Positions 8,716 to 19,136 of a DNA stretch of 64,000 nucleotides are shown piece after piece; within the stretch, counting starts at the first letter, position 1, and every line of letters starts with the position of its first letter. The stretch comes from Caballeronia sp. dw_19 (lineage in GTDB: Bacteria; Pseudomonadota; Gammaproteobacteria; Burkholderiales; Burkholderiaceae): assembly GCF_018449515.1 (NCBI RefSeq), contig NZ_JAAVUQ010000009.1, positions 62,001-126,000 of the forward strand, written 5' to 3'. The translations under genes and the position numbers were made by a program. A model generated the notes under the pieces. That model made no database searches. It worked only from the letters and a program-made list of their open reading frames with translations, and was not told the DNA's origin.

Positions 8716-9789
8716 ATGATTCCACGCGATCAAACCTCTGCGGACGAAAAGGACCGCACGCGGCGTCTGCAACGAACCGCGTCGGGGTTGCTGTACGCGG
8801 TGCTCGTCGCCGTTGCGATCTGGATGATCCGCGACTTCATTCCTGCTGTGGTGTGGGCAACGGTCATCGCCATTGCGTTATGGCCGTTGCTGACCTGGCT
8901 CGAACAGCGGCCGATGTTCAGGGAGCACCGAACTTGGCTTGCGGTGGGATTGACCGTCGTGATCGGGCTGGTGTTCGTAGTGCCCTTTATTCTGGTCGCG
9001 GCGCAGGCGGGAAGCGAAGCCCGTGACTTGATGCGCTGGTTCCATGAATCGCTGAGCACGGGTATTCCCATGCCTGATCTCGTCAACCATCTGCCTGCGG
9101 GGTCGAAACAGATATCGGCGTGGTGGCAGGAGAATCTTGCTACGCCGCTGGGTTCATCGCCGGCCGTGAAGCACTTTCATAGTGCGACGGTGGTTGCCAT
9201 GACGCGGCACTTCGGCGGTCGGGTGGCGCACGGGCTGGTCGTGTTCGGCTTCATGCTCGTTACGCTGTTTTTCCTGTTCAAGGCGGGGTCGAAACTCGGG
9301 GAGCAGTTGCTTGAAGCGTCGAGGCGCGGGTTCGGTTCGGATGGCGCATCGCTCGTGCGGCGTATGGCCGACTCGGTTCGCAGCACGGTGACCGGACTGG
9401 TGGTGGTGGGGCTGGGCGAGGGTGCACTGCTTGGCGTGGCTTATGTCGTGACTGGCGTGCCGCACGCCACGTTGCTCGGCATGCTGACCGCCATCGCCGC
9501 GATGTTGCCGTTCTGTGCACCAATTGTCTTCATTGGCGCGGCATTGTGGCTGCTTGCTCAGGGCTCAATGGTGGCGGCGGTCTGTGTCGCGGTGTTCGGG
9601 TTTATTGTTGTGTTCGTGGCCGAGCACGCTGTGCGGCCAGTGCTGATCGGCGGCGCGGCGAGGTTGCCGTTTTTGCTGGTGCTGTTCGGGATTCTGGGTG
9701 GAGCGGAAACGTTCGGTCTGGTGGGGCTGTTTATCGGGCCGGCATTGATGACGATCCTGGTCGTGCTTTGGAATGACTGGGTGCATTGA
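8716..9789 (+). CDS. AI-2E family transporter (YdiK/PerM-like permease)
   Basis: This 357-aa polytopic membrane protein has about eight hydrophobic segments and the family's large middle region. It ends in EHAVRPVLIGGAARLPFLLVLFG, then GLFIGPALMTILVVLW, the conserved C-terminal block of PF01594. Family members have been linked to export of AI-2, to Na+/H+ exchange or to general permease roles, so the substrate stays open. The ATG at 8716 was preferred; the 32 extra upstream codons lack family character and the true start is uncertain. A strong bidirectional terminator follows at 9863-9899. Confidence 0.82.
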   Translation: MIPRDQTSADEKDRTRRLQRTASGLLYAVLVAVAIWMIRDFIPAVVWATVIAIALWPLLTWLEQRPMFREHRTWLAVGLTVVIGLVFVVPFILVAAQAGSEARDLMRWFHESLSTGIPMPDLVNHLPAGSKQISAWWQENLATPLGSSPAVKHFHSATVVAMTRHFGGRVAHGLVVFGFMLVTLFFLFKAGSKLGEQLLEASRRGFGSDGASLVRRMADSVRSTVTGLVVVGLGEGALLGVAYVVTGVPHATLLGMLTAIAAMLPFCAPIVFIGAALWLLAQGSMVAAVCVAVFGFIVVFVAEHAVRPVLIGGAARLPFLLVLFGILGGAETFGLVGLFIGPALMTILVVLWNDWVH

Positions 9790-9862
9790 TGGGGGGTGTT
9801 GAGGAATGCGGAAGAACATGCAATGCTTATTCGTCGACGCAATGAGCCATGCAGCGTTTATT

Positions 9863-9899
9863 GAAGGCCGTTCCATCAACTCGCGTTGGAACGGCCTTC
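9863..9899. terminator. bidirectional Rho-independent terminator
   Basis: GAAGGCCGTTCCA and TGGAACGGCCTTC form a perfect 13-bp stem with an 11-nt loop. It lies between the AI-2E permease (plus) and prpD (minus), which converge on it. Confidence 0.85.
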
Positions 9900-9930
9900 T
9901 CTCACGACAGGCTAGCGCGTCCTGCCTTGC

Positions 9931-11379
9931 TCAAATCACGTACAAATCTACATATTCATTGACCGGCATTGCTTCGAGCGTTGCCTGATCCAGCGATACC
10001 GCGAGGATTGCCTCTTGCTGCTTGGCTGGGAAACGCCGTGCGAGGTTGGTCCTGAACTTCTCGACCAGAAGGGGGATGCCGTCTTCCCGGCGACGCTTGT
10101 GTCCAATCGGATATTCGACGACCACCTCGTCGAATTTCGAGCCGTCGTTAAACTCGACCGTGAGCGCGTTAGCGATCGAACGTTTCTCCGGATCGTGATA
10201 ATCCTTCGTGAATTGCGGGTCTTCCACGCATTCCATCTTCGCGCGCAAGGTGTCGATACGTTGATCCTTCGCTATGCCGTCCTCGTAATCCGAAGCGGTC
10301 AGGCGACCATGGATCAACGGCACGGCGATCATGTATTGAATGCAGTGATCGCGGTCGGCGGGGTTATCGAGCGGACCCTTTTTATCGATGATACGAATCG
10401 CCGCTTCATGCGTGCGGATCGTGATCTTCTTGATGTCTTCAACTTTTTTGCGGGTTTCCGCGAGCTTGGCGTGCAAGGTCATTGCCGCTTCCACCGCCGT
10501 TTGCGAGTGGAATTCAGCCGGGAATGAGATCTTGAACAGCACGTTCTCCATCACGTACGAGCCGTATGGACGCTGGAATTTGAACTCGTTGCCCTTGAAG
10601 AGCACGTCGTAAAAACCCCATGTTTTAGCGGTCAGAACCGATGGATATCCCATCTCGCCCGTCTTCGCGATCAACGCGAGACGCACGGCGCGCGAGGTCG
10701 CATCGCCGGCGGCCCACGACTTGCGCGAGCCCGTGTTCGGCGCATGACGATACGTGCGCAGCGAATGACCATCCACAAAAGCCAGCGATACCGCATTGAT
10801 CAACTCATCGCGCGTGAGGCCGATCATCTGACCGACCACTGCAGTGGATGCCAGTTTCACCAATAAAACGTGATCAAGCCCAACCTTGTTGAACGAGTTT
10901 TCCAGCGCGATACAGCCTTGAATTTCGTGCGCCTTGATCATCGCGATCAGGACGTCTTTCATCGACAGAGGCTTCTTGCCGGTAGCCACCGCGTTACGCG
11001 AAAGCCAGTCGGCCGTTGCCAGGATGCCGCCGAGATTGTCCGACGGATGGCCCCATTCGGCAGCGAGCCATGTGTCGTTGAAGTCGAGCCAGCGGATCAT
11101 CGCGCCAATGTTGAACGCTGCCTGAACCGGGTCGAGCTGGAAAGAGGTGCCGGGCACCTTGGCGCCGTTGGGGACAATCGTGCCGGGCACGATGGGTCCC
11201 ATCAGCTTGGTGCAGGCAGGATAGGTCAGTGCTTCGAGTCCGCAGCCGAGCGTGTCGATCAGGCAGTTGCGCGCGGTGTCGAGCGCGAGCGTGCTGTCGA
11301 CTTGAAAGTTGAGAACGTAGTCGACGATATCGACTAATACTCGATCCGGCTCGGGCCGGACGTTGGAAATATGGCTCAT
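9931..11379 (-). CDS. prpD: 2-methylcitrate dehydratase
   Basis: PrpD (482 aa) dehydrates 2-methylcitrate to 2-methyl-cis-aconitate in the propionate-oxidising 2-methylcitrate cycle. The sequence is full-length MmgE/PrpD family, with [10 protein letters not shown] near the N-terminus, [22 protein letters not shown] and [25 protein letters not shown]. It is last in prpB-prpC-prpD, 22 bp after prpC. Many Burkholderiales use the iron-sulfur AcnD/PrpF pair instead. Neither gene is in this cluster, so PrpD is the cluster's dehydratase. Transcription should come from the sigma54 promoter ahead of prpB. Confidence 0.93.
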   Translation of the reverse strand: MSHISNVRPEPDRVLVDIVDYVLNFQVDSTLALDTARNCLIDTLGCGLEALTYPACTKLMGPIVPGTIVPNGAKVPGTSFQLDPVQAAFNIGAMIRWLDFNDTWLAAEWGHPSDNLGGILATADWLSRNAVATGKKPLSMKDVLIAMIKAHEIQGCIALENSFNKVGLDHVLLVKLASTAVVGQMIGLTRDELINAVSLAFVDGHSLRTYRHAPNTGSRKSWAAGDATSRAVRLALIAKTGEMGYPSVLTAKTWGFYDVLFKGNEFKFQRPYGSYVMENVLFKISFPAEFHSQTAVEAAMTLHAKLAETRKKVEDIKKITIRTHEAAIRIIDKKGPLDNPADRDHCIQYMIAVPLIHGRLTASDYEDGIAKDQRIDTLRAKMECVEDPQFTKDYHDPEKRSIANALTVEFNDGSKFDEVVVEYPIGHKRRREDGIPLLVEKFRTNLARRFPAKQQEAILAVSLDQATLEAMPVNEYVDLYVI

Positions 11380-11401
11380 GTGTTTAACAGGTCTCCGTAA
11401 T

Positions 11402-12574
11402 TTATTTGCGTTTGTTCAACGGCTCGAACTTCAGGTCGTCCGGGCCCGTGTAATTTGCACTCGGCCGAATGATCTTGTTGTCGATACGCTGTTCGATGAT
11501 GTGAGCGCTCCAGCCCGAGGTCCGCGAGATCACGAACAACGGCGTGAACATGGCCGTGGGCACGCCCATCGCGTGATATGAAACGGCGCTGAACCAGTCC
11601 AGGTTCGGGAACATCTTCTTTGCGTCCCACATCGTTGTTTCCAGGCGCTCGGCGATGTCGTAGAGCTTCGTGTCGCCGGCTTCCTTGGAAAGCTTTTTCG
11701 CGATTTCCTTGATCACCTTGTTGCGCGGATCGGAGATCGTATACACCGGATGACCGAAGCCGATTACGACTTCCTTCGCTTCCACGCGACGACGGATATC
11801 GGCTTCCGCTTCGTCGGGCGTCTGATAACGCGATTGGATATCGAACGCGGCTTCATTCGCGCCGCCATGCTTCGGACCACGCAACGCGCCAATGCCACCG
11901 GTAATGGCCGAGTACATGTCCGAGCCCGTGCCGGCAATCACGCGACAGGTGAACGTCGATGCATTGAATTCATGCTCGGCGTACAAGATCAGCGACGCGT
12001 GCATCGCATCGACCCATGACTTCGACGGCGGAACACCATGCAGCAAATGCAGGAAATGCCCGCCGATGGAATCGTCATCGGTCTCGGTTTCAATGCGCCG
12101 GCCGTTATGAGAATAGTGGTACCAGTACAGCAGAATCGAGCCGAGCGAGGCCATCAGGCGGTCGGCAATATCCTTGGCGCCGGAGATGTTGTGGTCTTCC
12201 TTCTCGGGCAGCACGGTGCCAAGCACGGAGACGCCGGTGCGCATCACGTCCATTGGGTGAGCGGATGCGGGAATCCATTCCAGCGCGGCTTTCAGGTTCG
12301 CGGGCAAGCCACGCAAACCCTTGAGCTTGGCCTTGTAGGTCTTGAGTTCAGCGACGGTCGGCAGCTTGCCATGCACGAGCAGATACGCGATCTCCTCGAA
12401 CTCGGACGTCCCGGCAATATCGAGGATGTCGTAGCCGCGATAATGCAAGTCATTGCCCGTCTTGCCGACGGTGCACAGCGCGGTATTGCCCGCCGTCACG
12501 CCTGACAGTGCGACCGATTTCTTCGGTTTGAAGCCGCCGGTGGCGGGTGCTTCTTTCGCTAACGTATCGCTCAT
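11402..12574 (-). CDS. prpC: 2-methylcitrate synthase
   Basis: This 390-aa citrate-synthase-fold enzyme condenses propionyl-CoA with oxaloacetate. It has the small-type bacterial architecture beginning [20 protein letters not shown]. The catalytic histidine region is [35 protein letters not shown], with [11 protein letters not shown] following and [14 protein letters not shown] further on. The prp operon context makes methylcitrate synthase more likely than housekeeping citrate synthase. It is translated between prpB (30 bp upstream) and prpD. Confidence 0.94.
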   Translation of the reverse strand: MSDTLAKEAPATGGFKPKKSVALSGVTAGNTALCTVGKTGNDLHYRGYDILDIAGTSEFEEIAYLLVHGKLPTVAELKTYKAKLKGLRGLPANLKAALEWIPASAHPMDVMRTGVSVLGTVLPEKEDHNISGAKDIADRLMASLGSILLYWYHYSHNGRRIETETDDDSIGGHFLHLLHGVPPSKSWVDAMHASLILYAEHEFNASTFTCRVIAGTGSDMYSAITGGIGALRGPKHGGANEAAFDIQSRYQTPDEAEADIRRRVEAKEVVIGFGHPVYTISDPRNKVIKEIAKKLSKEAGDTKLYDIAERLETTMWDAKKMFPNLDWFSAVSYHAMGVPTAMFTPLFVISRTSGWSAHIIEQRIDNKIIRPSANYTGPDDLKFEPLNKRK

Positions 12575-12604
12575 TTGTGTCTCTCTCCTGATAGGGTTGA
12601 CGCG

Positions 12605-13498
12605 TTACTTCGCCTGATTGAACAGGGCGTCGAGCTTGTCTTCGAACTCGTGATAACCAATGCTCGCGTACAGTTCCTCGCGCGTCTGCATGGTGTCGAG
12701 CACGTTGCTTTGCGTGCCGTCGGTGCGGATCGCGCGATACACGTTCTCCGCGGCCTTGTTCATCGCGCGGAACGCTGAAAGCGGATACAGCACGATCGAT
12801 ACATCCACGCTGCGCAGTTCTTCAACGGTGAAAAGCGGCGTTGATCCGAACTCCGTAATGTTCGCGAGGACCGGCACCTTCACGGCATCGACGAATTGCT
12901 TGTACATCTTCAGGTCCGTCATGGCTTCCGGGAAAATCATGTCGGCGCCAGCTTCGACGCAAGCACGTGCCCGTTCAATCGCCGCTTCCAGACCTTCCAC
13001 CGCCAGCGCATCCGTGCGTGCCATCACGACAAAATTCTCGTCGGTGCGGGCATCGACTGCGGCCTTCACGCGATCCGCCATTTCCTGCTGCGAGACGATC
13101 GCCTTGCCCGGCCGATGTCCACAACGCTTGGCGCCCACCTGATCTTCGATATGCATCGCGCCCGCACCCGCCTTGATCAGCGACTTCACCGTGCGTGCAA
13201 TGTTGAAGGCGCTCGGACCGAAGCCCGTATCGACATCGACCATCAGCGGCAGATCGCAGACATCGGTGATGCGGCGAACGTCGGTCAGGACGTCGTCGAG
13301 TGTGGAAATGCCGAGGTCGGGCAAGCCCAGCGAGCCCGCGGACACGCCGCCGCCCGACAGGTAGATCGCCTTGAAGCCGGCATGTTTGGCGAGCAGCGCG
13401 TGATTCGCATTGATCGCGCCGACGAGTTGCAGGGGCTTTTCAGCCGCGACCGCGGCGCGAAATTTCGCGCCGGCGCTGAGTGTTGCAGTTGAGCTCAT
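12605..13498 (-). CDS. prpB: 2-methylisocitrate lyase
   Basis: PrpB (297 aa) cleaves 2-methylisocitrate to pyruvate and succinate. The isocitrate-lyase-superfamily signature KRCGHRPGK (catalytic cysteine) is present, as are [11 protein letters not shown] and MVDVDTGFG. The ATG at 13498 follows GGAGACAC; the frame is open 18 codons further, but those codons cover the promoter. It is first in the prpBCD operon, directly downstream of a sigma54 promoter and a PrpR-type dyad, and divergent from prpR. Confidence 0.94.
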   Translation of the reverse strand: MSSTATLSAGAKFRAAVAAEKPLQLVGAINANHALLAKHAGFKAIYLSGGGVSAGSLGLPDLGISTLDDVLTDVRRITDVCDLPLMVDVDTGFGPSAFNIARTVKSLIKAGAGAMHIEDQVGAKRCGHRPGKAIVSQQEMADRVKAAVDARTDENFVVMARTDALAVEGLEAAIERARACVEAGADMIFPEAMTDLKMYKQFVDAVKVPVLANITEFGSTPLFTVEELRSVDVSIVLYPLSAFRAMNKAAENVYRAIRTDGTQSNVLDTMQTREELYASIGYHEFEDKLDALFNQAK

Positions 13499-13528
13499 AG
13501 ATGTGTCTCCGTTGACCCGTTGATACAG

Positions 13529-13544
13529 CGCAAGTTGCCTGCCA
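13529..13544 (-). promoter_or_regulatory. sigma54 promoter of prpBCD
   Basis: Read on the minus strand, TGGCAGG-CAAC-TTGCG matches the -24 GG / -12 GC promoter pattern with exact spacing. It lies about 31 bp upstream of the prpB ATG, and the divergent regulator is a sigma54 activator. Confidence 0.8.
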
Positions 13545-13590
13545 GATTCCAAGGTTCTGATTTTTAAGAGATTAGACCTTCTTCACAGCA

Positions 13591-13618
13591 CCACGAAATT
13601 TCATTAATGAAATCGTGG
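13591..13618. promoter_or_regulatory. PrpR-type upstream activating dyad
   Basis: CCACGA, then ATTTCATTAATGAAAT, then CGTGG form a near-perfect palindrome with one unpaired base. It begins 47 bp upstream of the sigma54 promoter and lies between it and prpR. Assignment to PrpR is inferred. Confidence 0.7.
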
Positions 13619-13667
13619 ATTGCAAAAATGGCGTTAAACTTCACAATCCCTCGTTCAGCCATAAGTC

Positions 13668-15560
13668 ATGAATCCACCTCCACGCATCTGGGCAGTTGGT
13701 ATCAGCAAGTTGCGCGACCTGTATCGCGACATCGCGGCGGAGTACGACGGCATTGCGGATCTGCGCATCGTGCCGCTGGGGTATGAGGACGCGGTGCACG
13801 AGGTCGAGAACGCAGGCGATGCGCGTCCAGACGTGGTTGTTTCGGCGGGATCGAACGGGAGCTACCTGAAGGCGCGGATCAGCGTGCCGGTCGTACTCGT
13901 GAATCCGACCGGCTTCGACGTGATGCATGCGTTGGCGCGGGCGCGTCGTGAGGGCGACTCGGTCGGTCTCGTGATGCACGGCGAAACACCGTCCGAGCTC
14001 AAGCGGTTTTTCCGGGCCTTCGGTGCGGCAGTGGAATGCGCTTCGTATCTGTCTGCGGAAGACGCGGAGGCTTGCGTGCTCGATCTGCGCGACCGGGGTG
14101 TGCAAGCCATTGTGGGGCCGGGACTGGTGACCGAACTGGCCGAGAAGGCGGGCATGAAGTCGGTGTTTTTATACTCGCGCGCGTCGGTTCAGGGCGCCTT
14201 TGAAACCGCGCTGGAAGTCGCACGTGCCACGCTCACGGAAACGCAGCGGCGTCGGCGGCTGGATCAGGTCCTGCAGCATCTGCGTGACGGCGTGATCGCG
14301 CTGACCGCCGATGGCCGCATAGAAGCGCTGAGCGGCAAGATGGCCGACATGCTGCGGCTTGCGCCGTCGCAAGCGGTGGGCAAGCGGCTGGCCGATCTCG
14401 CGCCGGAAGTGGCCAACGCGGTGCCGAAGGAGCCGGGTGAATCGCTGGAGACGGTACGCGGGGCGAGTTATGTGGTGCATCGGAATGCATGGGGCGATGC
14501 GTCGACGTCGGCGGCTTCCGGTTCCATCATCACCTTCCAGGAGTCGGTGGCGTTGCAGCGCATGGACCGCTCCGTGCGGGCGCGGCAACGTGCGCCGCAA
14601 CTGGTCGCGCGGTATCGGATTGAGGATCTGAGCGGGACGAGCGAGGCGATAGAACAAGTGCGGCAGCGCGCCCGGCGTTATGCGCGAACGGACGCCACCG
14701 TGCTTATCCGGGGCGAAAGCGGCACGGGCAAGGAACTGGTTGCGCAAGGCATCCATACCGAGAGCGCGCGACGCGAATTCGCGTTCGTCGCGCTAAATTG
14801 CGGCGCGTTCCCGGAGACCTTGCTGGAAAGCGAATTGTTCGGCTACGAGGAAGGCGCGTTCACTGGCGCGCGACGTGGGGGGAAAGCGGGGCTGATTGAA
14901 TCGGCGCATCGCGGCACGCTTTTTCTCGATGAAATCGGCGAGATGCCGATGCCCTTGCAAAGCCGTTTGCTGCGCGTGTTGCAAGAACGTGAAGTGGTGC
15001 GTTTGGGTTCTACGGAACCACTGCAGGTCGATGTGCGCGTGGTCGCGGCGACGCATCGCGGGCTGAGCGAGCGCGTGAAGGCGGGGCAGTTTCGGGCTGA
15101 TCTTTATTATCGGCTGAATATCTTGAATCTTGCTTTGCCGCCGCTGCGGGAGCGGTCATCCGATATTGCCGGGCTTGCCGCGCGGTTGCTGTGGCAGACG
15201 GGGCGCGTTGGGTCGGTCGATGCGGCGCATGGGGTGCTTGAACCGGCCATGCCATTGCTGGCGGCGTACCGATGGCCCGGGAACGTGCGCGAATTGCAGA
15301 ACGTGATTGAACGGATTGCGGTAGAGCTGGACGAGATGCCGGGGATGCGAGTCACGCCTGAATTACTGAAGTCGATCGCGCCGGAACTTCAGGAAGACGA
15401 AACCGCTTCGGGCCCGGAAACGCTGAAGCAGCGTAGCCGCAAGGTAGAAGCCGATGAGATCCGCGCGATGCTGGATTCGTTCGGGGGAAATCGCGAGGAG
15501 GTCGCCCGGGCGCTTGGCATCAGCAAGACTACGCTTTGGCGGAAATTGGCGGGGCGGTGA
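13668..15560 (+). CDS. prpR: sigma54-dependent propionate catabolism activator
   Basis: PrpR (630 aa) senses 2-methylcitrate and activates prpBCD with RpoN. It has three parts. The N-terminal PrpR_N sensor is at about 1-190, with a PAS-like linker. The AAA+ domain runs from about 320 to 560, with Walker A GESGTGKE, the sigma54-contact loop EEGAFTGA and [11 protein letters not shown] Fis-type HTH ends the protein ([18 protein letters not shown]). It is divergent from prpB, with dyad and sigma54 promoter between. The initiation region lacks a strong Shine-Dalgarno. Confidence 0.93.
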   Translation: MNPPPRIWAVGISKLRDLYRDIAAEYDGIADLRIVPLGYEDAVHEVENAGDARPDVVVSAGSNGSYLKARISVPVVLVNPTGFDVMHALARARREGDSVGLVMHGETPSELKRFFRAFGAAVECASYLSAEDAEACVLDLRDRGVQAIVGPGLVTELAEKAGMKSVFLYSRASVQGAFETALEVARATLTETQRRRRLDQVLQHLRDGVIALTADGRIEALSGKMADMLRLAPSQAVGKRLADLAPEVANAVPKEPGESLETVRGASYVVHRNAWGDASTSAASGSIITFQESVALQRMDRSVRARQRAPQLVARYRIEDLSGTSEAIEQVRQRARRYARTDATVLIRGESGTGKELVAQGIHTESARREFAFVALNCGAFPETLLESELFGYEEGAFTGARRGGKAGLIESAHRGTLFLDEIGEMPMPLQSRLLRVLQEREVVRLGSTEPLQVDVRVVAATHRGLSERVKAGQFRADLYYRLNILNLALPPLRERSSDIAGLAARLLWQTGRVGSVDAAHGVLEPAMPLLAAYRWPGNVRELQNVIERIAVELDEMPGMRVTPELLKSIAPELQEDETASGPETLKQRSRKVEADEIRAMLDSFGGNREEVARALGISKTTLWRKLAGR

Positions 15561-15578
15561 AGGGGCTGCAGTGAACCC

Positions 15579-15884
15579 TCACCCGCGCTCCTGCACACAA
15601 ACCCACGGCGAGACCACCACAGCCCAGAGTTCAGGATTGCGCGCAGCAAGATCCTCAGCCACCGCGGGCTCGACGCGTTCGAGCAATCCTGCCGACAACC
15701 ACTCGGCGACCTGCTTCGCATCGTCACTGGCGACGGCTTCGGCCACACTCACCAGATCGATATCGCGAGCCACTTTCAACAACACGCCGCGCGCAAAAAA
15801 CCGCTGCAGTTCAGACCATTCGATCTGCGCGGTTTCGGCGAAAAGTTTGAGATACAACGGACTAGCGGACTGAGCGTCTTTCAT
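15579..15884 (-). CDS. DUF2288 family protein
   Basis: This 101-aa protein matches the small DUF2288 family. The features are IEWSELQRFFARGVLL at about 20-35 and a C-terminal ELWAVVVSPWVCVQE. No transmembrane segment, signal peptide or metal motif is evident. Its function is unknown in the family. It converges with prpR (19 bp apart) and lies upstream of, and in the same orientation as, pcaGH's strand, but no functional tie is visible. Confidence 0.8.
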   Translation of the reverse strand: MKDAQSASPLYLKLFAETAQIEWSELQRFFARGVLLKVARDIDLVSVAEAVASDDAKQVAEWLSAGLLERVEPAVAEDLAARNPELWAVVVSPWVCVQERG

Positions 15885-15963
15885 AGGGGAATCACAGGCA
15901 AGTTCGAGCGACCGACATCATAAACTATCGCGCCGGACGCTCTGCCTGGCTGCCAGCGACCGC

Positions 15964-16560
15964 TCAAAGATCGAAGAAAACCGTTTCCTTGGGTCCTTGC
16001 AAATGAATATCGAAGCGATAAATCGTATTCGATGTACCCGCTTCGCGTTGGGCGATCAGCGTGCTGCGCCGCTCCGCAGGAACGAGCGCAAGGACGTCAT
16101 CGCATGCATTGGCTGCGGTTTCATCGTCGAAATAAATGCGCGTATAGGCGTGCAGCAACATGCCGCGCATCAACACGATCACATCGATATGCGGGGCCGA
16201 ATCACTCCCCGTACTACCCGGTTTGACCGTGTCCACGACAAAGCGCAACGCCGGGTCCGTCCCCGTGCCCACCCGTGCGAAACCACGAAAACCCGACTCA
16301 CGCGTTTCGGCGAGCGTGCTCACATAGCGACCGGTGGAATCGGCCTGAGCCATTTCGATCACGGCATCGCCGACCACTTTCCCGTCACCATCGAACACTT
16401 GCCCCACGATGCTGATGTGCTGCCCCGCCGATTCCCGATCCGCGATCGACGGCGTGAACAAGCTCTTCAGGTCGAAGTTGTATTGCTCGGGACACAGGCC
16501 GTAAGCGAAGTACGGTCCGACTGTTTGCGACGGCGTTTGTTTGTAGATGGTCATGTTCAA
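15964..16560 (-). CDS. pcaG: protocatechuate 3,4-dioxygenase alpha subunit
   Basis: PcaG (198 aa) is the alpha chain of the non-haem Fe(III) intradiol dioxygenase that opens protocatechuate to 3-carboxy-cis,cis-muconate. It starts with the typical TPSQTVGPYFAYGL and contains the intradiol beta-sandwich core, including VVGDAVIEMAQADSTGRY and GFRGFARVGT. As in other alpha chains, the iron ligands are on the partner. The start codon overlaps the pcaH stop by 4 bp, so the two are translationally coupled. An in-frame ATG two codons later is also possible. Confidence 0.93.
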   Translation of the reverse strand: MNMTIYKQTPSQTVGPYFAYGLCPEQYNFDLKSLFTPSIADRESAGQHISIVGQVFDGDGKVVGDAVIEMAQADSTGRYVSTLAETRESGFRGFARVGTGTDPALRFVVDTVKPGSTGSDSAPHIDVIVLMRGMLLHAYTRIYFDDETAANACDDVLALVPAERRSTLIAQREAGTSNTIYRFDIHLQGPKETVFFDL

Positions 16561-17267
16561 GCCTCCGTCGGGGTCTGGTTCGCGCCGCGCAGCACGATGT
16601 CGAACTCATAACCGAGCGCATACCCTTCCTCGGTCGTATCGATGGAAAAGCGCGAAATCAACCGGTTGCGTGCACGTTCCGGCGTGCCCTGGAAGATCGG
16701 ATCGAGATCGAGCAGCGGGTCGCCGGGGAAATACATCTGCGTGACAAGACGTGAGCCGAAGTAGTCGCCGAACAGCGAGAAGTGGATGTGATTGGGACGC
16801 CACGCGTTCGAATGATTGCCCCATGGGTACGCGCCCGGCTTGATCGTGAGAAATCGATACCGTCCTTCGTTATCGGTCAGGCAACGGCCCGCGCCCAGGA
16901 AATTCGGATCGAGCGGCGCCGCGTGCTGATCGGCTTTGTGAACGTAACGCCCGGCCGCGTTCGCCTGCCAGATCTCCACCAGCGTATTGCGCACCGGCCG
17001 GCCGCTTTCGTCGAGCACGCGCCCCGTCACGATAATGCGTTCGCCCAGCGGCTCGCCATTCTTTGCGGCGTTGCGCGTGAGGTCATGATCGAGTTTGCCG
17101 AGGTCGTCGGCGCCATACACGGGCACGCGCCGGTCCTTCAGGTTCTCTTTCAACGGGATCAGCGGGCGCGACGGGCTACGCAGCACGGAGGACTTGTAGC
17201 CCGGATGGCAATAAGGCGGGTGGGAATCCCAGTCGCGCGGCGTCAGGATGAGGGAGGGGGCAGTCAT
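16557..17267 (-). CDS. pcaH: protocatechuate 3,4-dioxygenase beta subunit
   Basis: PcaH (236 aa) carries the active-site iron. The four ligands are visible as Y108 (GRYVH), Y147 (GAYPWGN), and H160 and H162 (RPNHIH). These correspond to the 408/447/460/462 set of the Pseudomonas putida enzyme. The enzyme feeds the beta-ketoadipate pathway; the later pca genes are not in this window. It is first in pcaHG and divergent from the LysR regulator pcaQ, with a 99-bp gap that holds an inverted repeat. Confidence 0.95.
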   Translation of the reverse strand: MTAPSLILTPRDWDSHPPYCHPGYKSSVLRSPSRPLIPLKENLKDRRVPVYGADDLGKLDHDLTRNAAKNGEPLGERIIVTGRVLDESGRPVRNTLVEIWQANAAGRYVHKADQHAAPLDPNFLGAGRCLTDNEGRYRFLTIKPGAYPWGNHSNAWRPNHIHFSLFGDYFGSRLVTQMYFPGDPLLDLDPIFQGTPERARNRLISRFSIDTTEEGYALGYEFDIVLRGANQTPTEA

Positions 17268-17320
17268 TTTTTCTGTCTCGGATTTTTAAAATGTGAATCA
17301 ACACTTTATCGAAGCCGTGA

Positions 17321-17359
17321 AGTTATGGAAAATGACCTTTTATGCATTCAGACATAACT
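17321..17359. promoter_or_regulatory. candidate PcaQ-binding inverted repeat
   Basis: AGTTATG (17321-17327) and CATAACT (17353-17359) are inverted arms about 25 bp apart in the pcaH/pcaQ divergent region. LysR regulators bind such interrupted dyads. This one ends 7 bp before the pcaQ ATG, consistent with autoregulation. Confidence 0.4.
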
Positions 17360-17366
17360 GATCGTC

Positions 17367-18401
17367 ATGGATACCGACCCTACATCGTCCGACGTGCCTG
17401 TCCCGGCTGGTGCGCTAAATAAGCCGACCAAGCTGAGTAAACCCGTCACGCCGCTCGCCAACTTGACCAGCGGCAGGATCAAGTTCCGGCACCTGCAGTG
17501 TTTCCTGGCGGTGACGCAATTCGGCAGCGTGCAACGCGCCGCCGATAGCCTCTCGATCACGCAACCGGCGGTATCGAAGACGATTGGCGAGCTGGAGTCC
17601 ATTCTGGGCGTCCGGCTGTTCGAACGGGGCCGCCGAGGCGCCGCGCCCACGCGCGAGGGGAGACTGTTTGCACCTCACGCCGCGGCCTGCGTAGGGGCTT
17701 TGCGAGAAGGCGTGGATGAGTTGTCGCGGCACGGTATCGAGATGCCCGGCACGGTCGCGCTAGGCGTCCTGCCCACCGTCGCACCCGCGTTGCTGCCGCC
17801 CACGCTTGCCGCGTTTCGGGCGCACTGGCCGGATGTCTCCGTGCGGGTATGGACCGGGTCGAATTCGCAGTTGCTCGAACGTCTGAAATCCGCCGATACC
17901 GACCTGGTCATCGGCCGTTTGTCCGAACCTGAAGGCATGGTGGGGATGACCTTCGAGCAGTTGTACCGTGAGCCATTGACGGTCGTCGTGCGCCGTGATC
18001 ATCCACTCGTGTACGAAAGCAATATCACGGCGTCGGTGCTTGCCCGCTTTCCGGTGGTCGTGCCGCCGTTTGGAACACTGATCCGCCAGTCCGCTGAAAG
18101 CGTGTTGACGGCGTTCGGCGCACAGGCGCTGAGTTCGCTGATTGAAACCTTGTCGGTGTCGCTCGGGCGCGCTCTTGCATTGCACAACGACGCGGTATGG
18201 TTCGTCCCGTCGAGCGTGGTGGAACATGACATCGAATTGAAGCTGCTTGCCCGCTTGCCCATGCCCTTCGCGAGTACCGATGAACCCATCGGCCTGATAC
18301 TCCGCCATGACCGCGTCCGCTCGCCTGCGCTGGACAGCCTGATCGATGCAATCCGGGAAGCGGGGAGGCAGCGCGAGGCGGTTCGTATCGGTATGAAATA
18401 G
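17367..18401 (+). CDS. pcaQ: LysR-family activator of protocatechuate genes
   Basis: This 344-aa protein has a LysR HTH at about residues 30-90: FRHLQCFLAVTQFGSVQRAADSL, then ITQPAVSKTIGELE, then GVRLFER. A periplasmic-binding-like effector domain follows. An N-terminal tail of about 28 residues precedes the HTH. Position divergent to pcaHG and the PcaQ-like sequence support activation of pca genes by a beta-ketoadipate-pathway intermediate. The effector is inferred from other PcaQ proteins. Confidence 0.88.
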   Translation: MDTDPTSSDVPVPAGALNKPTKLSKPVTPLANLTSGRIKFRHLQCFLAVTQFGSVQRAADSLSITQPAVSKTIGELESILGVRLFERGRRGAAPTREGRLFAPHAAACVGALREGVDELSRHGIEMPGTVALGVLPTVAPALLPPTLAAFRAHWPDVSVRVWTGSNSQLLERLKSADTDLVIGRLSEPEGMVGMTFEQLYREPLTVVVRRDHPLVYESNITASVLARFPVVVPPFGTLIRQSAESVLTAFGAQALSSLIETLSVSLGRALALHNDAVWFVPSSVVEHDIELKLLARLPMPFASTDEPIGLILRHDRVRSPALDSLIDAIREAGRQREAVRIGMK

Positions 18402-18703
18402 CTTGGAGAGAGGCTTGCCGCAGGCACTTGTTACCGCAAATGCGGGATGGGCAAAACCCCATTAGCATACGTTCGATAAAAGCTATATAAGTGGGCCAGA
18501 CGCCGGGCCATGCAGCGTTCAAGGCACGTGCAATGCTGCCACAAAGCAGGCTCGAAGCGGACCCCGCGAGCGGCGGGTGAGCACTGCAAACAACCGTACT
18601 GTAAGCAAGCGCAACAGAATTTGCGTGCAACCAAAGTTCGCTCTGTGCTGTCTGACTCCGCAGCTCTTCCATCACCGGGATACCCATCAAAGCCGCCAGC
18701 AAG
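18402..18703. other. intergenic region without recognised feature
   Basis: About 300 bp between pcaQ and the response regulator gene. I see no convincing ORF, RNA gene or strong hairpin. A promoter for the downstream gene is presumed. Confidence 0.5.
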
Positions 18704-19072
18704 ATGAAAACCGTATTGCTCGTCGACGACGACCCCGCCACCCTCGAAGCCTGGACCTTGTGCATGCAGTCACCGGACTGCACGGTGCTGTCCGCGTTCG
18801 ACGGTAACGGCGCGCTTGTATTATTGGGCGAGCACAGCGTGGATATCGTGGTGTCCGACTGGATGATGCCGGGGCTCGGCGGCGCGCTGTTATGCCAGAC
18901 GATGAAGACCAACTCGGCCTTTGCACACATTCCCTTCCTGATGATCTCGGGCCATCCGCACCCGCCGGCTTTCGTTCACTACGACGGCTACTTACAGAAG
19001 CCCGTCGCGACGGAAGCGTTGTTGTCGGCGGTGGACCGGTTGTGCGCAGCGAAGCGCCGCCGGCCGTTCTGA
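18704..19072 (+). CDS. single-domain response regulator
   Basis: This 122-aa protein is only a CheY-like receiver domain. The acidic pair is DDD at 8-10, the phospho-acceptor is D52 in SDWMMPG, the switch residue is S82 (MISG) and the conserved lysine is K99 (LQKP). There is no output domain, so it must act through a partner or as a phosphate sink. No histidine kinase gene is adjacent, so it is an orphan here. Confidence 0.88.
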   Translation: MKTVLLVDDDPATLEAWTLCMQSPDCTVLSAFDGNGALVLLGEHSVDIVVSDWMMPGLGGALLCQTMKTNSAFAHIPFLMISGHPHPPAFVHYDGYLQKPVATEALLSAVDRLCAAKRRRPF

Positions 19073-19136
19073 ACCTGCGCACCGCGGTTTCATTTACCCC
19101 GTGCTACCGTGCTTATTGCGCGTAGCCGCGCGCGGT

